From the NCBI GenBank assembly GCA_025504975.1, contig JANUWI010000021.1, positions 558,001 to 622,000 of the forward strand: 64,000 nucleotides of DNA, given 5' to 3'. Position 1 is the first letter of the stretch. Each line of letters starts with the position of its first letter. Shown piece after piece: positions 36,464-50,100 of the stretch. The DNA comes from Plenodomus lindquistii (Eukaryota > Ascomycota > Dothideomycetes > Pleosporales > Leptosphaeriaceae). A program made the position numbers and the translations under genes. The notes beneath the pieces are model-generated. The model did no database searches. It had not been told where the DNA came from and worked only from the letters and a program-made list of their open reading frames with translations.

Positions 36464-37200
36464 CGTTAGGAAAAAACTTTTTGTAGCATTCTGGTCATTT
36501 ACCAAGCGCATTGTAAATGAGTTAAATTACTAGTAAATAACTAGGAAAAGACTTAAGTAGTGTAGCTAACGTAAATGGCTTAATTTACCTTATTTACCTC
36601 GCTTACCCCATTAACCCCACGAACGTCAAACACTATGAAAAATTAAAACTAGTCCTAATTAGGCAATTGAAATTCTAATAATATAGAATAAATGTTTAGC
36701 TATAAATTAGTTAAAAAATTACTATTTTAGGCCTAGCCGTTCTATAGTTATTAGTTATTTACTAAAAAGTTTTAATGTTTCTTGCTTAAAAATAATTTAC
36801 AGAGGCTGCTAATAGTTTAAATAGATAATAAAATTATATTTTTTTTCGCGCTAAGCCTATAAAAGTAATATTTTAGTATTTAGAAACTTCTATTATATTA
36901 TTATATTAATTGCGTACGTTGTTATATAACTTAAAAGAGTTTAAAAAAGTAAAGTTCTTTTTTATTTTAAACTAGTAGGGGTCTAGGAGGTAAGCGAGGT
37001 AAGCGAGGTAAATTAAGTAAAAATGGTACTTAAAGTAATTTACGTTACTCACGTTATTTACTAGTAAATTACTAGTAAACTACGTAAAAAAAGGCCTTGT
37101 AGGGTAAAAGTAGTAAATTGGTAATTTATATTAATTACTAGCTATTTACGTTACTTTCTATCTACTCACTTAATTTACTACACAATAGAATTTCCTAACG
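36464..37200. mobile_element. 737-bp non-coding element with long inverted repeats (MITE-like)
   Basis: Ends are CGTTAGGAAA and TTTCCTAACG with TA on each side. Long imperfect inverted arms of about 200 bp share words such as TAATTTACC, CTCGCTTACC and AACGTAAAT. A central part (about 36,650-36,950) is unique and non-coding. Base composition is distinctly less AT-rich and CA/TG dinucleotides survive, unlike everything around it. It sits in the 5' (gag) part of the inner gypsy element. TA flanks suggest a Tc1/mariner-mobilised element. Confidence 0.7.
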
Positions 37201-38267
37201 TAAAAACATATTTATATAAAAAGGCTATTATTTAGATTATATTCTAGTAGATTTAGTATAAATAACTTTTAATAACTTTTAATATTTTATTATCTATTAT
37301 AATTATATATATTATAGTTATAAAGTTATTTTCTAAAAAAAAATTTTAGCCTAACTAGAATACGCGTTCTCTATTTTATTTAAATATATTAATAAAGTTA
37401 AAGTTTTTATATATAAAATATATATATAAAGATCTAGACTTTTTAAAATACTTAATTTATATATTACTAATATTATAGTTATAATTACTCTCTAAGTTAT
37501 AAATTATATACTCTAGAATTATAAACTTAAACTTTTTATTAAAGTTATAAATTTTTTTTATATTTAAAAGCATTAGATAATTAAAAGTACTACACCTACT
37601 AGATTTAAATTAGTAAATAATAGATATAAATTAGCTACTAGCTTATAATATAAATTAGATTTAAAGTTTAATAATATTATCTAGACTCTAGAATAAAGTA
37701 CCTATAGATATAAAAAAACTTTTAAATAAACTAGCGCGTTTATATAAATAGTATAGAGATAATATACTTATAATAAAAAACTATAAACGTAAAAATATAT
37801 ATATTTTTTTAGTAGTTTTTTAAACTATAGTAAACTAATATATTAGGTAGCTAGAGTATAGTTAAAATACTTTATATTTATAGTTTTATTTATTATATAG
37901 TAGTAAGCTAGACTTTTTTCTATAAAGCTATTTATTATTTTTAAATAATTAGAAAGTTTTATTACTAGCGTAGGTATCTAGCGTAACTAATTTAATTACT
38001 ATATATTATACTCTAAGCTATATATAGATAAATTCTACTCTATAGTTATAGTAATAGAGCTTTACTATATATATAGTAGAAAAAAGCGTAATAAATAGAA
38101 TTAACTAAAAAATTATATACTTAATAAATTATAGTATAGTACTATAGCTATAATAGTATTACTATAGTTATATGCTTTAAATTAATTTTATACTTATTAT
38201 AGTTTTAGTATAGGCTTTTTCACTTTCTATAGCTAGTTTTAAATATTAGTTTAAATATAATATAGAA

Positions 38268-38475
38268 TAAAAGCTTAAATATAGTAATATAAATAATAGT
38301 TATATTTTACTCTAGAGGTAAAATATTATATAGAGAGCTAGTTTTCTATATATAAAAATAGAAATATAATATTTCTACTAATTAAAGTACGCTAGCTAGA
38401 TAGAAGCTAGTGTAGATAAAATAAAATAAATACTAAACTTCTAACTCTATAATAAGTATAGGTTTAAACTATAAT
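38268..38475 (-). repeat. LTR of inner gypsy element (right copy)
   Basis: Near-identical to 28,001-28,210, with mostly transition differences. For a minus-strand element this is the 5' LTR. It is followed by outer-element sequence. Confidence 0.65.
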
Positions 38476-39961
38476 AAAAATAGAGATTCAGAAACTACTA
38501 ATAATCTAGTAGAAATAGAAGTAAAGCTAATACCTATTTTTATTAATAGATAATAAATTCTACTTTTTAAAAAATAAAAAAAAATAACTAGCTTTTATAG
38601 AAAGTTTATAAACTTATTACATATTTAAAATATAGAAAATAACTAATACTAGCTAATTAAAAAATAACTAAAGTTAAATAGAAGCTAGATTTATTTTAGT
38701 AGAATCTAAGAATTTACTAATAATAATTTTTAATAATACTATAGAAATAATAGCCTAGCTACGCGCTAAATTCGTAGCTTTATAGACTAAAATAAAACTT
38801 ATTAAAAAAAATATTATCTAACTTTATTTCTAGATTTACTTTTATTTTTTACTAAAAACCTTTAGATTTATTAATATTACTAGTTAACTAGATTACTTTC
38901 TAAAGCTTTTTTTTATATTATTTAAAAGCTACGTTTATTAAAGCGTACTTTTTCTATTTCTAAACTATTAGATAGAAAAGATTCTATTTATAAATAATAG
39001 AAAACTTTAATACTAGATAAATTTAAAATTAATAGTAACTATTACTATTTTAAATATATTTATATAATACTAGTTTAGAGTAGTACTTCTAGTCTAGTTA
39101 AAAAGTATTTTATCTTTAATACTTATTAAATAATAAAGCTAACTATTTTTTTTATAGAAGCTATAATAGCTACGCTTAATAAATATTTTATTATAGATAA
39201 TAAATAGACTAAAGTATATAATACTTTTAACTAACTATATATAAAAAAAATAAAACCTTTTTTACTTTTAAAGCACGTTTTTTAAACTATACTATAAAAA
39301 AATGTATACTATATTTAGAATAGATTTACTATATATAAGTAAAATTAACTTCTAGCCTATATATTTCTAGTTAAAACTCTAACTCTACTCTATCTAGAAA
39401 TAGTTAGAGAGTTTAAAAACTAAATTCTTTTACTAGTTATAGAATATATCTATCTCTATATAACTATAAATAGTTTGAAAATTCTATACTATCTATTTAT
39501 TATACTAGATCTAGAAGCTTAGAATATAATTATTAGAAAATAATAGTAAAAAAGGTTTAAAATTCTACTAGATATAAATAAGTTCTAGTTATAGTAGCTA
39601 GCTATTTATTTTAAAATTTATATTTTTACTTTTTTAATTTTTATATAACTCTATTAAAGGATACTAAAAAAGCATATTACTTTTAATATTAAAGAATAAA
39701 ATACTTTAAAAAAAAAGTTATATTAGAAAACTAGTAGTCTATACTTTTTAATTAATTATATTTATAGAATTTTTAAAGCTTTATAATACTAGAATATCTA
39801 TCTAGAGATATAAAAACTAAATCTATTTTAAAAACTTTTTAAAACTTTTTCTAGTCTCTAAATTACTATTATTTCTACTAATACTTTCTATTTTAATATA
39901 AAAAAAAACAAGTTTTTTACTACTATTCTATATAAAATTAACTAGATTTTTAAATACTATA

Positions 39962-41824
39962 ATATACTTTATAGATAAGCAGTCTATATAGATAAATAGT
40001 CTACCTCTACTAAAACTCTACTAAAACTATACTCTATTCTAGTCTAAAGTAGTATAATATAGCGCTATATAGTATAAAACTAGCCTAAATACTATTCTAT
40101 AACTACTTCTACTTTACTTTTATATATTTATAAGTTATGCCCTATTTTATAGCACTATATATAGTATTATACCTACTTATAGCTTTTACTAGCCTACTTT
40201 TTTTTTTTACTTTTTTTCTATTACTACGCGTTTTAAACTTTTTTAAAGTAGTTAAACGTAGGCCTTTTTTAGCTATAAAATTATTTTTATACTAAACCTG
40301 CTTTTTTTTATATAATTTATAACGCGTAGTAGCTTTATTAGTAGTTTAAAATTTAGTAATTTTTTTCTACGCTAATACTAGTTTATATATAATAATTATA
40401 GCCTTTTTTAATACTTTTTTAAAAGTTTTAACTATAGAAGTTAGTAAGCTATCTATATACCTTTAAATTTTTACTTTTATAAACGTTAATTATAACTCTA
40501 GTTTAAAAGTATTACTTAGAGTTTGTAACTACTAAAGCTTATTATTAATAAAAAGTAGTAATAAAGTGTATAACTAGACTTTAAAATATAATATAACTAA
40601 CTCTAGCTTATATAGAACTAGTCTAGCGCTTTAAAACTTTTTTTAGATATTACTAGAAGTTATTATAGCTTTATAAACGCGTATAAAGTAAAGTAGAAAC
40701 TTAAATTTTATAATATATATAATATAGTTATATATAAGCTTTTTAGCTTAGTAGCTATATATTTACTTTAAAAAAGTAAAATAACCTATATTAAATAGCT
40801 AGAGAAAGTATAATAAATAAAAAAGTATATATATAGTAATAATCTTTTTTTTTTATAATATTACTAGAATTTAAGTAAATTATAGCTTTTATAGCTATTA
40901 ATAATAAATAGCTAGTACTTTCTAATAGTACGCGTTTTAGTATAGGTATTAAAGTGCTCTAGCTACTAATATCTAAACTTATTAGTTATTTAGCTATTTT
41001 TAAAAACTATAATAATCTAATTTCTAGGCAGGCTATTTTTTTTATAGTAGACTAAAAAATAGTAGCAGCCTTTAAAAATAATAAAAAGTAGAATAGCCTA
41101 TTCTATTACGTTAATTTTCTAGATAACTATTATCTACTTCTAGTTACTCTACTAGACTATTTTTAATTATTTTTAATACTCTAAAGCTGTAATAACTACT
41201 TCTATTAATATCTAGCCTATTATAAAATTTATTTTATTAAAGTTATATATATTTTTATTTTAGATACTATACTTCTTTTTTATATTAGCTACTAGTTTAA
41301 ACTAGGTTTTAATAATTTTTAAGTTTTTATATAAAGCTTTTTTATAGTTATATTTATAATTAAACTTTACTTTAAATTTAAAGCAGCGCTTAATAAATAT
41401 ACTAGGCTAGTTTACGCTAATATAGTTTAGATTACGCTTATTATATAATAAATTAGCTATATTTACTATAGCTATAAAGTTTAGAGAAAATCTTTATATA
41501 TATAGCTTAAGTATATACTAAATAATTACTTTTTTTTTATTTTTATTTAGTTTTTTTAGATTAGGCGTATAATTTTTACGTAAAGGTTAACTAATATATT
41601 TTTAATATAAAGTAGTATAAAAAACGTTATAAATAACTACAGCGCGTTATAAAAAGAGATTTATATTTTATTTTAAAGCTTATAGCGTAAGCTATATCTA
41701 AGCTTTATTAGAGAGTTCTATCTAGTATTATTAGTAGAATATTACGTAGGTATGTGTAGTTTTAGTAGAGTTTTAGTAAAAGTAGACTACTTATCTATAT
41801 AAACTACTTATCTATAAAGTACAT
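39962..41824 (-). mobile_element. Fot1/pogo-like DNA transposon, copy 2
   Basis: 1,863 bp, same family and orientation as copy 1, TA-flanked (39,960-39,961; 41,825-41,826), inserted in the outer gypsy element upstream of its RT. The transposase is on the minus strand and saturated with stops. Confidence 0.85.
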
Positions 41825-41999
41825 TAATATAGAGAATATTTAAAAAAATAACTATTTAATTTAAAACCTTTTTTTTACTACTAGTAGTATTAGAATGTAT
41901 TTAGTTTATTAGTTATAAAAAAACTACTAGAATACTAACTATATAACTATAATAGTATTCTAAATAAATCTTTATATAATAATTTTAGTTTTTTATCTA

Positions 42000-43130
42000 A
42001 GTAAAATACTAAAAATCTAGAAGCTATTAAAAAGTATATCTAGAAGAATTTATAGAAAGAATTTATAGAAATTAGCTATAGTTTTTATACTTTTTTTATT
42101 TTTTATATCTATAAATTTAATAAGTTACTCTATATTTATATTAACTACTATAAATTTAACTATTTTACCTAAAAAAACGCCTATCTAATTTTAAAAATAA
42201 ATAACTTACTAATCTATCTAAATAAAACTAAAATCTTTACTAAGTTTAATATTTAAATAGCTTTTAATAAAATCTATATAGATTTAGAGTTTAAAATATA
42301 TACTATTTTTTATACCTGCTATAGATTATATAAGTATAAAATACTTTTTTTTTATCTCTATAATAGCCTTTTTATTTATTAAAGGTATATAAATAATATA
42401 TTTATAAATTACTTAAATAATTTTTATATTACCTATTTAGATAATATTTTTATCTACTCTAAAAATATCTAGAGCTACTAATAATATATTAAACTTGTTC
42501 TAAAAAGACTATAAAAAGTAGAACTATAAATAGTAATTAAAAAAAGTAAATTCTATATTATTTAAACTAAATATTAAGAATATATTCTAATTAATAAAAA
42601 AATAGAGGTAGATTTAAAAAAAGTAGAACTATTTTATAACTAGATTTAACCTACTACTATAATAGATATTAAGTTTTTTCTAAAGTTTACTAGATTTTAT
42701 AGATAATTTATTTCTAAATTTTTATAAATAGCTTAGTCTATAATAGCTTTATAAAGTCCTTTAATACTATTTATATAAACTAAAAATTATTAAAATAGCT
42801 TTAAAAAGCTAAAGTTTTAACTTCTAGCAATTCTAGTTCTATACTACTTTAATTCTAATTATAATATAAAACTAGAAACTAACGCTTTTAATTAAGTAGT
42901 AGCTAGAATTATATTTTAAAAATATCTAGATAGTAAATAGTACTATATAGCTTTCTATAATAAAATATTTACTAAAATAGAGTTTAATTTAAAAATATAT
43001 TATAAAAAACTATTTACTATTATTACTAGTTTTAAAGAATAAAAAGCTAAACTAATTTTAGTTTAGTACTAGATTTAAATATATACTAGATATTAATTTT
43101 TAGAGTACTTTATAAGTATAAAAATTCTAT
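42000..43130 (+). pseudogene. Decayed gypsy reverse transcriptase and RNase H of the outer element
   Basis: The plus strand reads a long recognisable pol segment. It has N-Y-R-x-L-N (finger region), K-x-x-I-F-T-K-F (motif A start), F-x-x-R-Y (palm) and Y-L-D-N-I-x-I-Y-S (catalytic box with D changed to N, 42,432-42,460). The connection and a degraded RNase H follow to about 43,130. Stop codons are frequent and of RIP type. Closest in layout to chromovirus-like fungal gypsy elements. Confidence 0.75.
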
Positions 43131-43289
43131 ATCAATAATAAGCTAACTAGGCTAAATTTATAGTTTTTTTTAACTTTTAAATTAAATATACATTAGGTTA
43201 AAGTAATAAACGTATAGATATTTTTAGTTATTATAAATAAAATATAAAAGATTTTAAAGTAGCCTAGTAAAATAAATACTTTTTAGTTC

Positions 43290-44450
43290 TTTTTAACTTT
43301 ACTAGGCTATGTAATTATATTAACTTTAAACTAGTAAAATAATATCTAAAGTTCTTTTTATAAATAACTATAGCTTTTTTTAACTAAATTTAATAATATT
43401 ATTAGATTTTTTAGAACTAATAGAAGCCCTATTAAAAGAGAACTAATAGTTTTTTATAAAAAAAATACTTTTTTTTTACTTTTCTAGTATTAGATAGATA
43501 ATAGATTCCTTTTTTATAGTAACTATTTTTATATTTTTCTAAACTCTTTACTCTATATATAATTTATTAGAAAAGTATATAATTAAATATTAATAGCTTA
43601 TTTTAGTACTATAAAAACTTACTAGGTATTTATATAATAATACTACTAGAAAAAAAAGTTATTTATAAATAGTACGTGCGTAACTGCGTTACGTACTAAA
43701 AATTTTATTTAAAATAAATTTAAATATAAAAGTTTTTTTACTTTTTACTAATTCTAGAGAAACCTACATAATATTTTATAATAGACTTAAAATTTTTTTT
43801 TAAAAACTAATATAGCTATAATTAAATTCTAGTAATTATTAATTAATTTTTTAAATAAGTAATTATAATACTATATTATTAAATAATAGATATTTAAAGC
43901 TTTATTTAACTATTTATATAATAGGTGTACTAGTTTAGATATATTTCTAAAAATATTATTTTTAACTATAGCGCCTAGTTTTTTTTCTAATTCTAGTTTA
44001 AATTCTATTAGATTATAAATACTAAAATATAACTCTTTACTATTTATTATAAATAAATTAATAGCTAAAATAAAATTATAAATAAATATATTAGCTAATA
44101 TTTATAGCTATTTATAATATACTACTAGTATAACTAGAGTAAACTTTTTTTAATTATAAACTAAGCCTTAATAATACTTTTATACGCGTTAATAGAAATA
44201 GATTTATACTAGCTTTAATATAGTTTTAAACTCTAATAGAGCTAGAACTAGTACTATTTAAAAGTAGCTAATTCTATTAAAAAATTTAACTACTAGAAAG
44301 TTTATAATCTAGCTACTTAAATATATAATATTTAAAAATAAGCTAAAAAGAATATAAAAAAAGTATAAAACTAAATTTATTCTACTATTAACGCCTATTA
44401 ATATTCTATTAACTAGAGAATTAGAAATAAAGTTTATTTTCTTACTACTA
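43290..44450 (+). pseudogene. Decayed gypsy integrase region
   Basis: Downstream of the RNase H relic the plus strand keeps the hydrophobic pattern of an integrase core: a tryptophan-less zinc-domain-like part, then blocks resembling V-x-x-F-L/L-F and the strand after it. This is followed by sequence resembling the catalytic-core end. Individual catalytic residues cannot be assigned with confidence because of saturation with C-to-T changes. Confidence 0.45.
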
Positions 44451-46079
44451 ATCTAGTAACTATAAAATCTAGCTAAAAATTATTTAAATTATAAAAAATT
44501 CTTTTAAAGTTTTTAAATAAATTAAGTATTTTTATAGATTTAAATTTCTTTTAAACTTTAAAATATATAACGTGTTTATATTTAATATTTTTTTTTAAAA
44601 ATTTTAAAAATTTTTTACTATAATAAAAAGCTTTAAAGCTACCTGCTACTTTTATAAAAAGTATAAAAAAGTAAAAAGTTAAAAAAATTTTTACTAGTAA
44701 ATTTATTTAAAATAAATTAAAATATAAAGCTAGCTAGGTAGAATATAATTTAAATTTAATCTAGTACCTAGCCTTTAACTTTATACATTTTTTATATAAA
44801 TTATAAAACTTTTACTAGAAGTATTTTTATTATTTAGAACCTCTCTAGGTACTATATAAATAGCTTTAGATATAAAAAAAAAGTAAAAAATATAATATAG
44901 TTAGTAAATAATTATATTTTATAAATTTAATAGTTATTTTATTATTAATATATAAAAAGTATATTAAATATTTAAAACTAGTATATAGCTTTTATTAATA
45001 AAACCTTTAGCCTAGTAAACTAACTATTATAAATAAATATAAAAGTTTTTTAAAATTTATCTATTAACTACTATAACTTTTTAATTTCTATTTTACTATT
45101 AAAAGCTTTATATTCTATATTAAATTTAAATTTTTAGTACTTTTATACTTTAAAAATTTTGTATTAAACTTTTAAATAGGCCTATATTTTTTTTTACTAT
45201 TTAAAAAATTAATAGCTTTTTTAGAAGTAGTAGTAGCTAAAACTACTATATCTTTTTTAAAAAAGCTATATTTTTTTATATAAATCTAAAACTTTTTTAT
45301 ATAGACTTTAAAACTTTTTCTATTATATATAGTAATTTACTAGTATTATATTAGTTACGCTAAAGCTAGTAATTTATATAGTTACTATTTATACTATAAA
45401 AACTAATATTTTTATAGCTAAGCTAGATATAGCTTTTATATCTACTAGTTTAGCTTTAAATTTTTTTACTTTATTTTTATTAACTAGTACAGCCTATATA
45501 GTAAAGCTTTTAAAAATTTTTAAATACTACTATAATTTAGTTATATTCTAGTTCTATATATATATGCATTTAGAAAAATTAAGAAAAGTTTTAAACTAGT
45601 AGAAAAAAATAGCTATTTACTAGTTTATACTTTTTATTTAAATATATATAATAAGTATACTTTTTTAAACTTACTAATTTAAATAAAGATATAAAGTTAA
45701 ATTTACTTTAAAACTAGGCCTAGATAGAGTATAAATAAAAAATCTAAAAGACTAAAAAGTATATATTTAGAGGTATAGAAATAAATATTTTTATAAAAGC
45801 TATTTTATATTAGTATTAGAGGTAATAATAAATAGTAATAGAGTATATATAATAAAAGTATAGAATATAAATAGTAAAAAAAAATAATAATATTTAAAAA
45901 ATTATTATATTATACTAGAGTAACTACTTAATTTAGTAGTTATTATAATAATTATTAATAAATAGTAAATAGAAAGTTATATTTATTTTAATAAAATAAT
46001 AATTTTAAAAAAGACTTTATATAGAGATTATATAGAGGATATTTAAACATAAAACTATTAAATTTATAATAGAAAGTAA

Positions 46080-46646
46080 TATAATAAAACTATATTTTAT
46101 TATAATAATAATTTTTAGATATAGAAGCTTTTTTATAAACTACTTCTATTTTTTTTTATATAAATTTATTAGATATAGAAAACTCTACTAACTTTTACTT
46201 TAACTACTTTTATACTATACTTAGTTTAAATTTTATAGAAATTTCTACTCTACTATTATCTACGTGCTAATATAGTAAAGAATAAAAAAAACTCTATAAA
46301 AGTCTAGAACTACTTAATATAGCGTTATATATACGCTAACTAGTAAAAGGCTTAGCGTAACTATATAGGCCTAGACCTCTCTATAGCTTAAACTTTAGAC
46401 TACTACTAAATAGATACATAACTACTACTTTATGCCTTTTACTCTAGTCTCTATATATTACTACTTTTAAACTCTATTTTATATATCTTATTTTTTTAAT
46501 AGAATTATAAAAATATAATTTTTTTATTTTTTTATATAAAGCCTATAAAAATGTAATTTATTTAGCTTTTTAATTTATATATATTTCTATATACTTTTAA
46601 ACTAATTTAAACGTTTTTTAGTACTTTATATTCTTAAGCTATTATA
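46080..46646 (+). repeat. 3' LTR of outer gypsy element
   Basis: It matches the 5' LTR at both ends and in the shared central words (…CTACGTGCTAATATAGTA…). It contains an extra segment of roughly 160 bp at about 46,315-46,475 with a somewhat higher C+G content. It is followed directly by the RIP-altered target duplication TAGTA. Confidence 0.75.
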
Positions 46647-46651
46647 TAGTA

Positions 46652-47128
46652 CGTATAGTAACTACTATCTAAATTTCTACTCTAGTAACTATTAAAAGTA
46701 CTATTACTTTATATAGACCTTTTTAAATAGATTATAATATATTAGGCCTAATTAGATAAACCTCTATATTATTTAAAACTTACTTAATAGTATTAAAAAC
46801 AATTTAATTATAGAGTTAAATAGCTATAGAACAGTATATTTAGTAATTTAATTATATTTACTTATAGTTATACTTAGCTAGCTAAAAATAATATTAAATA
46901 ACTTTAAGTATTTTTATAATAGATTAAAAGTCTAGTATTATATAATAATTAAACTAATTACTAAAATAATAGATACTATTACTATTCTAGTATATAATAT
47001 TTATATATTAACTATATAGTAAATAATAAGTATAGTAGTATATAATTAGATTTTATAAATACTAGATAAATATTAGTTTTACTTTTAGTTTTAATAAAAT
47101 TTCTAGATTAGTATATAATTCTATTAAT
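46652..47128. other. AT-rich relic between transposons
   Basis: Lies right of the outer gypsy target duplication and left of the second pogo-like element. RIP-like composition, no readable protein, no match noticed inside the window. It was presumably the host sequence, or another element, into which the outer gypsy inserted. Confidence 0.5.
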
Positions 47129-47130
47129 TA

Positions 47131-50100
47131 ACGTATTCTACTACTAAGCAAGCTATACTACTAAACTAGCTACTTTTCTTTAGTATTATAAATACTATAC
47201 TCTATATAATATACTCTAATAATATAACGTAATATTAATTTAAAATAAAAACTACTTAAAATCTATCTATTTTACTTTTAAAACTAGCTAATTTAAAAGC
47301 TAGTAGGCTACTACTACAGCCTTTAGAGTTAATTATTAGAGGCTTTTTAATTAGATTAATAGAACTACTCTACACGCTAAAATTTAATCTAATTACTAGA
47401 AATTTACTACTACTAAAAAGTAGATAATTATCTAATATATTTTTAATTTTAATTTATAAAAATTTATACTCTAGCTATATAAAGTAGAAAATATAGCTAA
47501 TAAAATACTAGAGGTATATAATAGAATACTAGTAGGTAAGTACTAGGCTAAGCGCTTTATAACGCGTTTAAATAAATTTAAAATAGCTTTTAACTAAGTA
47601 AAAAATAGATAGAAAATAAGATAGAAAAATTTAGAGATTATTAGTAACTAGCTTCTAGATAGATATAATTAAATCTATAAAAGTTATTATAAACTTTAAA
47701 AATTATAATTAGCTAGACTTTATTTAGCTAAATAATTATAAATAAATTACTATTATTTAGAGTATATATACTTTAGAAAATATAATTTTACTTTTTATTA
47801 TTTATAAAAAACGTATATATATTTCTATATAGTATAAAAAAGCTAGTATTTTTTATAACTAGAAACTATTAGTTTTTAAAAATAGCTAGATAAATAATAT
47901 ATTTAGGCTAAAATAGTTAAAATACTTTAATATATATATAAAAGTATAAAAAGTAAAAGTATATTAATTATTAATTTTAAATAGCTATAAAAGCTATTTT
48001 AACTAAAAATTTAAAAACTACTATATAAAAAATAAAATTCTAATATTTTATTTATTTATCTATTTATTTTATATTCTTTAGCTATATAATATAATGTACT
48101 TTATAGATAAGTAGTCTATATAAATAAGTAGTCTACCTTTACTAAAACTCTACTAAAACTATATACACCTACGTAATATTCTACTAATAATACTAGATAG
48201 AACTCTCTAATAAAGCTTAGATATAGCTTACGCTATAGGCTTTAAAATAAAATATAAATCTCTTTTTATAACGCGCTATAGCTATTTATAATATTTTCTA
48301 TACTACTTTATATTAAAAACGCGCTAGTTAATTTCTATATAGAGATTATACGCCTAATCTAAAAAAACTAGATAAAAATAAAAAGGAAGTAATTATTTAG
48401 TATATACTTAAACTGTATACGCAAGAATTTCCTCTAAAATTTATAGCTATAGTAGATATAGCTAATTTATTATATAATAAGCGTAATCTAGACTATATTA
48501 GCGTAAACTAGCCTAGTATATTTATTAAACGCTACTTTAAATTTAAAGTAAAGTTTAATTATAAGTATAACTATAAAAAAGCTCTATATAAAAATTTAAA
48601 AGTTATTAAAACCTAGTTTAAACTAGTAGCTAATATAAAAAAAAAGTATAGTATCTAGAATAAAAATATATATAATTTTAATAAAATAGGTTTTATAATA
48701 GGCTAGATATTAATAAAAGTAGTTATTATAGCTTTAGAGTATTAAAAATAACTAAAAGTAGTCTAGTAGAGTAACTAGAAGTAGATAATAGTTATCTAGA
48801 AAATTAATATAATAGAATAGGCTATTCTACTTTTTATTATTTTTAAAAGCTACTACTACTTTTTAGCCTAGTATAAAAAAAATAGCCTATCTAGAAATTA
48901 GATTATTATAGTTTCTAAAAATAGCTAGATAACTAATAAATTTAGATATTAGTAGCTAGAGTATTTTAATACTTATACTAAAACGCGTACTATTAAAAAG
49001 TACTAGCTATTTATTATTAATAGCTATAAAAGCTATAACTTATTTAAATTCTAGTAATACTATAAAAAAAAAAAATTATTACTATATATATACTTTTTTA
49101 TTTATTACACTTTCTCTAGCTATTTAATATAGGTTATTTTACTTTTTTAAAGTAAGTATATAGCTACTAAGCTAAAAAGCTTATATATAACTATATTATA
49201 TATATTATAAAATTTAAGTTTCTACTTTACTTTATACGCGTTTATAAAACTATAATAACTTCTAGTAATATCTAAAAAAAGTTTTAAAGCGCTAGACTAG
49301 TTCTATATAAGCTAGAGTTAGTTATATTATATTTTAAAGTCTAGTTATACACTTTATTACTACTTTTTATTAATAATAAGCTCTAGTAGTTATAAACTCT
49401 AAATAATACTTTTAAACTAGAGTTATAATTAATATTTATAAAAGTAAAAATTTAGAGGTATATAAATAGCTTACTAACTTCTATAGTTAAAGCTTTTAAA
49501 AAAGTATTAAAAAAGGCTGTAATTATTGCGTATAAGCTAGTATTAGCGTAGAAAAAAATTACTAAATTTTAAACTACTAATAAAGCTGCTACGCGTTATA
49601 AATTATATAAAAAAAAGTAGGTTTAGTATAAAAATAACTTTATAGCTAAAAAAGGCTTTTATTTAACTACTTTAAAAGAGTTTAGAGCGCGTAGTAATAG
49701 AAAAAAAGTAAAAAAAAAAAAGTAGGCTAGTAAAAGCTATAAGTAGGTATAATACTATATATAGTACTATAAAATAGAGTATAATTTATAAATATATAAA
49801 AGTAAAGTAGAAGTAGTTATAAAATAGTATTTAGGCTAGTTTTACGCTATACAGCGCTATATTATACTACTTTAAACTAGAATAGAGTATAGTTTTAGTA
49901 AAGTTTTAGTAAAAGTAAACTATTTATTTATATAAACTATTTATTTATAAAGTACGTTAGTATATTTTTACTATTAAAATATAAATACTTCTAGTATATA
50001 TAAAGTTTAGTATACTAATACATTTTCTATATTAATAAAAAAAACTTTTTTTTTACTTTTAAAAACGTATTTTTTAATATATTTATAGTTAATAACTATT

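Larger units (their letters stand above)
28001..38475 (-). mobile_element. Inner Ty3/gypsy-like retrotransposon, minus strand, RIP-destroyed
   Basis: A direct repeat of about 210 bp (28,001-28,210 and 38,268-38,475) bounds a region whose minus strand reads a decayed gypsy reverse transcriptase at about 34,100-33,000. The catalytic box appears as YLDN near 33,390, followed by the usual sequence before the RNase H. It lies inside the outer plus-strand gypsy element and carries two insertions of its own, a Fot1-like element (30,129-31,988) and a long-TIR element (36,464-37,200). Removing these leaves about 7.9 kb. No clear 5-bp target duplication is seen, so its ends are less certain than those of the outer element. 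Confidence 0.65.
27325..46646 (+). mobile_element. Outer Ty3/gypsy LTR retrotransposon, RIP-destroyed
   Basis: Direct LTRs (27,325-27,740 and 46,080-46,646) begin TGTAAC/TATAAT and are flanked by TAGTG (27,320-27,324) and TAGTA (46,647-46,651), a 5-bp target duplication with one G-to-A change. Pol on the plus strand is readable despite many stops: reverse transcriptase with YLDD read as YLDN (42,432-42,460), RNase H, then integrase-like sequence to about 44,450. It is split by a minus-strand gypsy (about 28,001-38,475) and a Fot1-like element (39,962-41,824). Subtracting these leaves about 7 kb, a normal gypsy size. No frame is intact, so it is dead. Confidence 0.8.
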
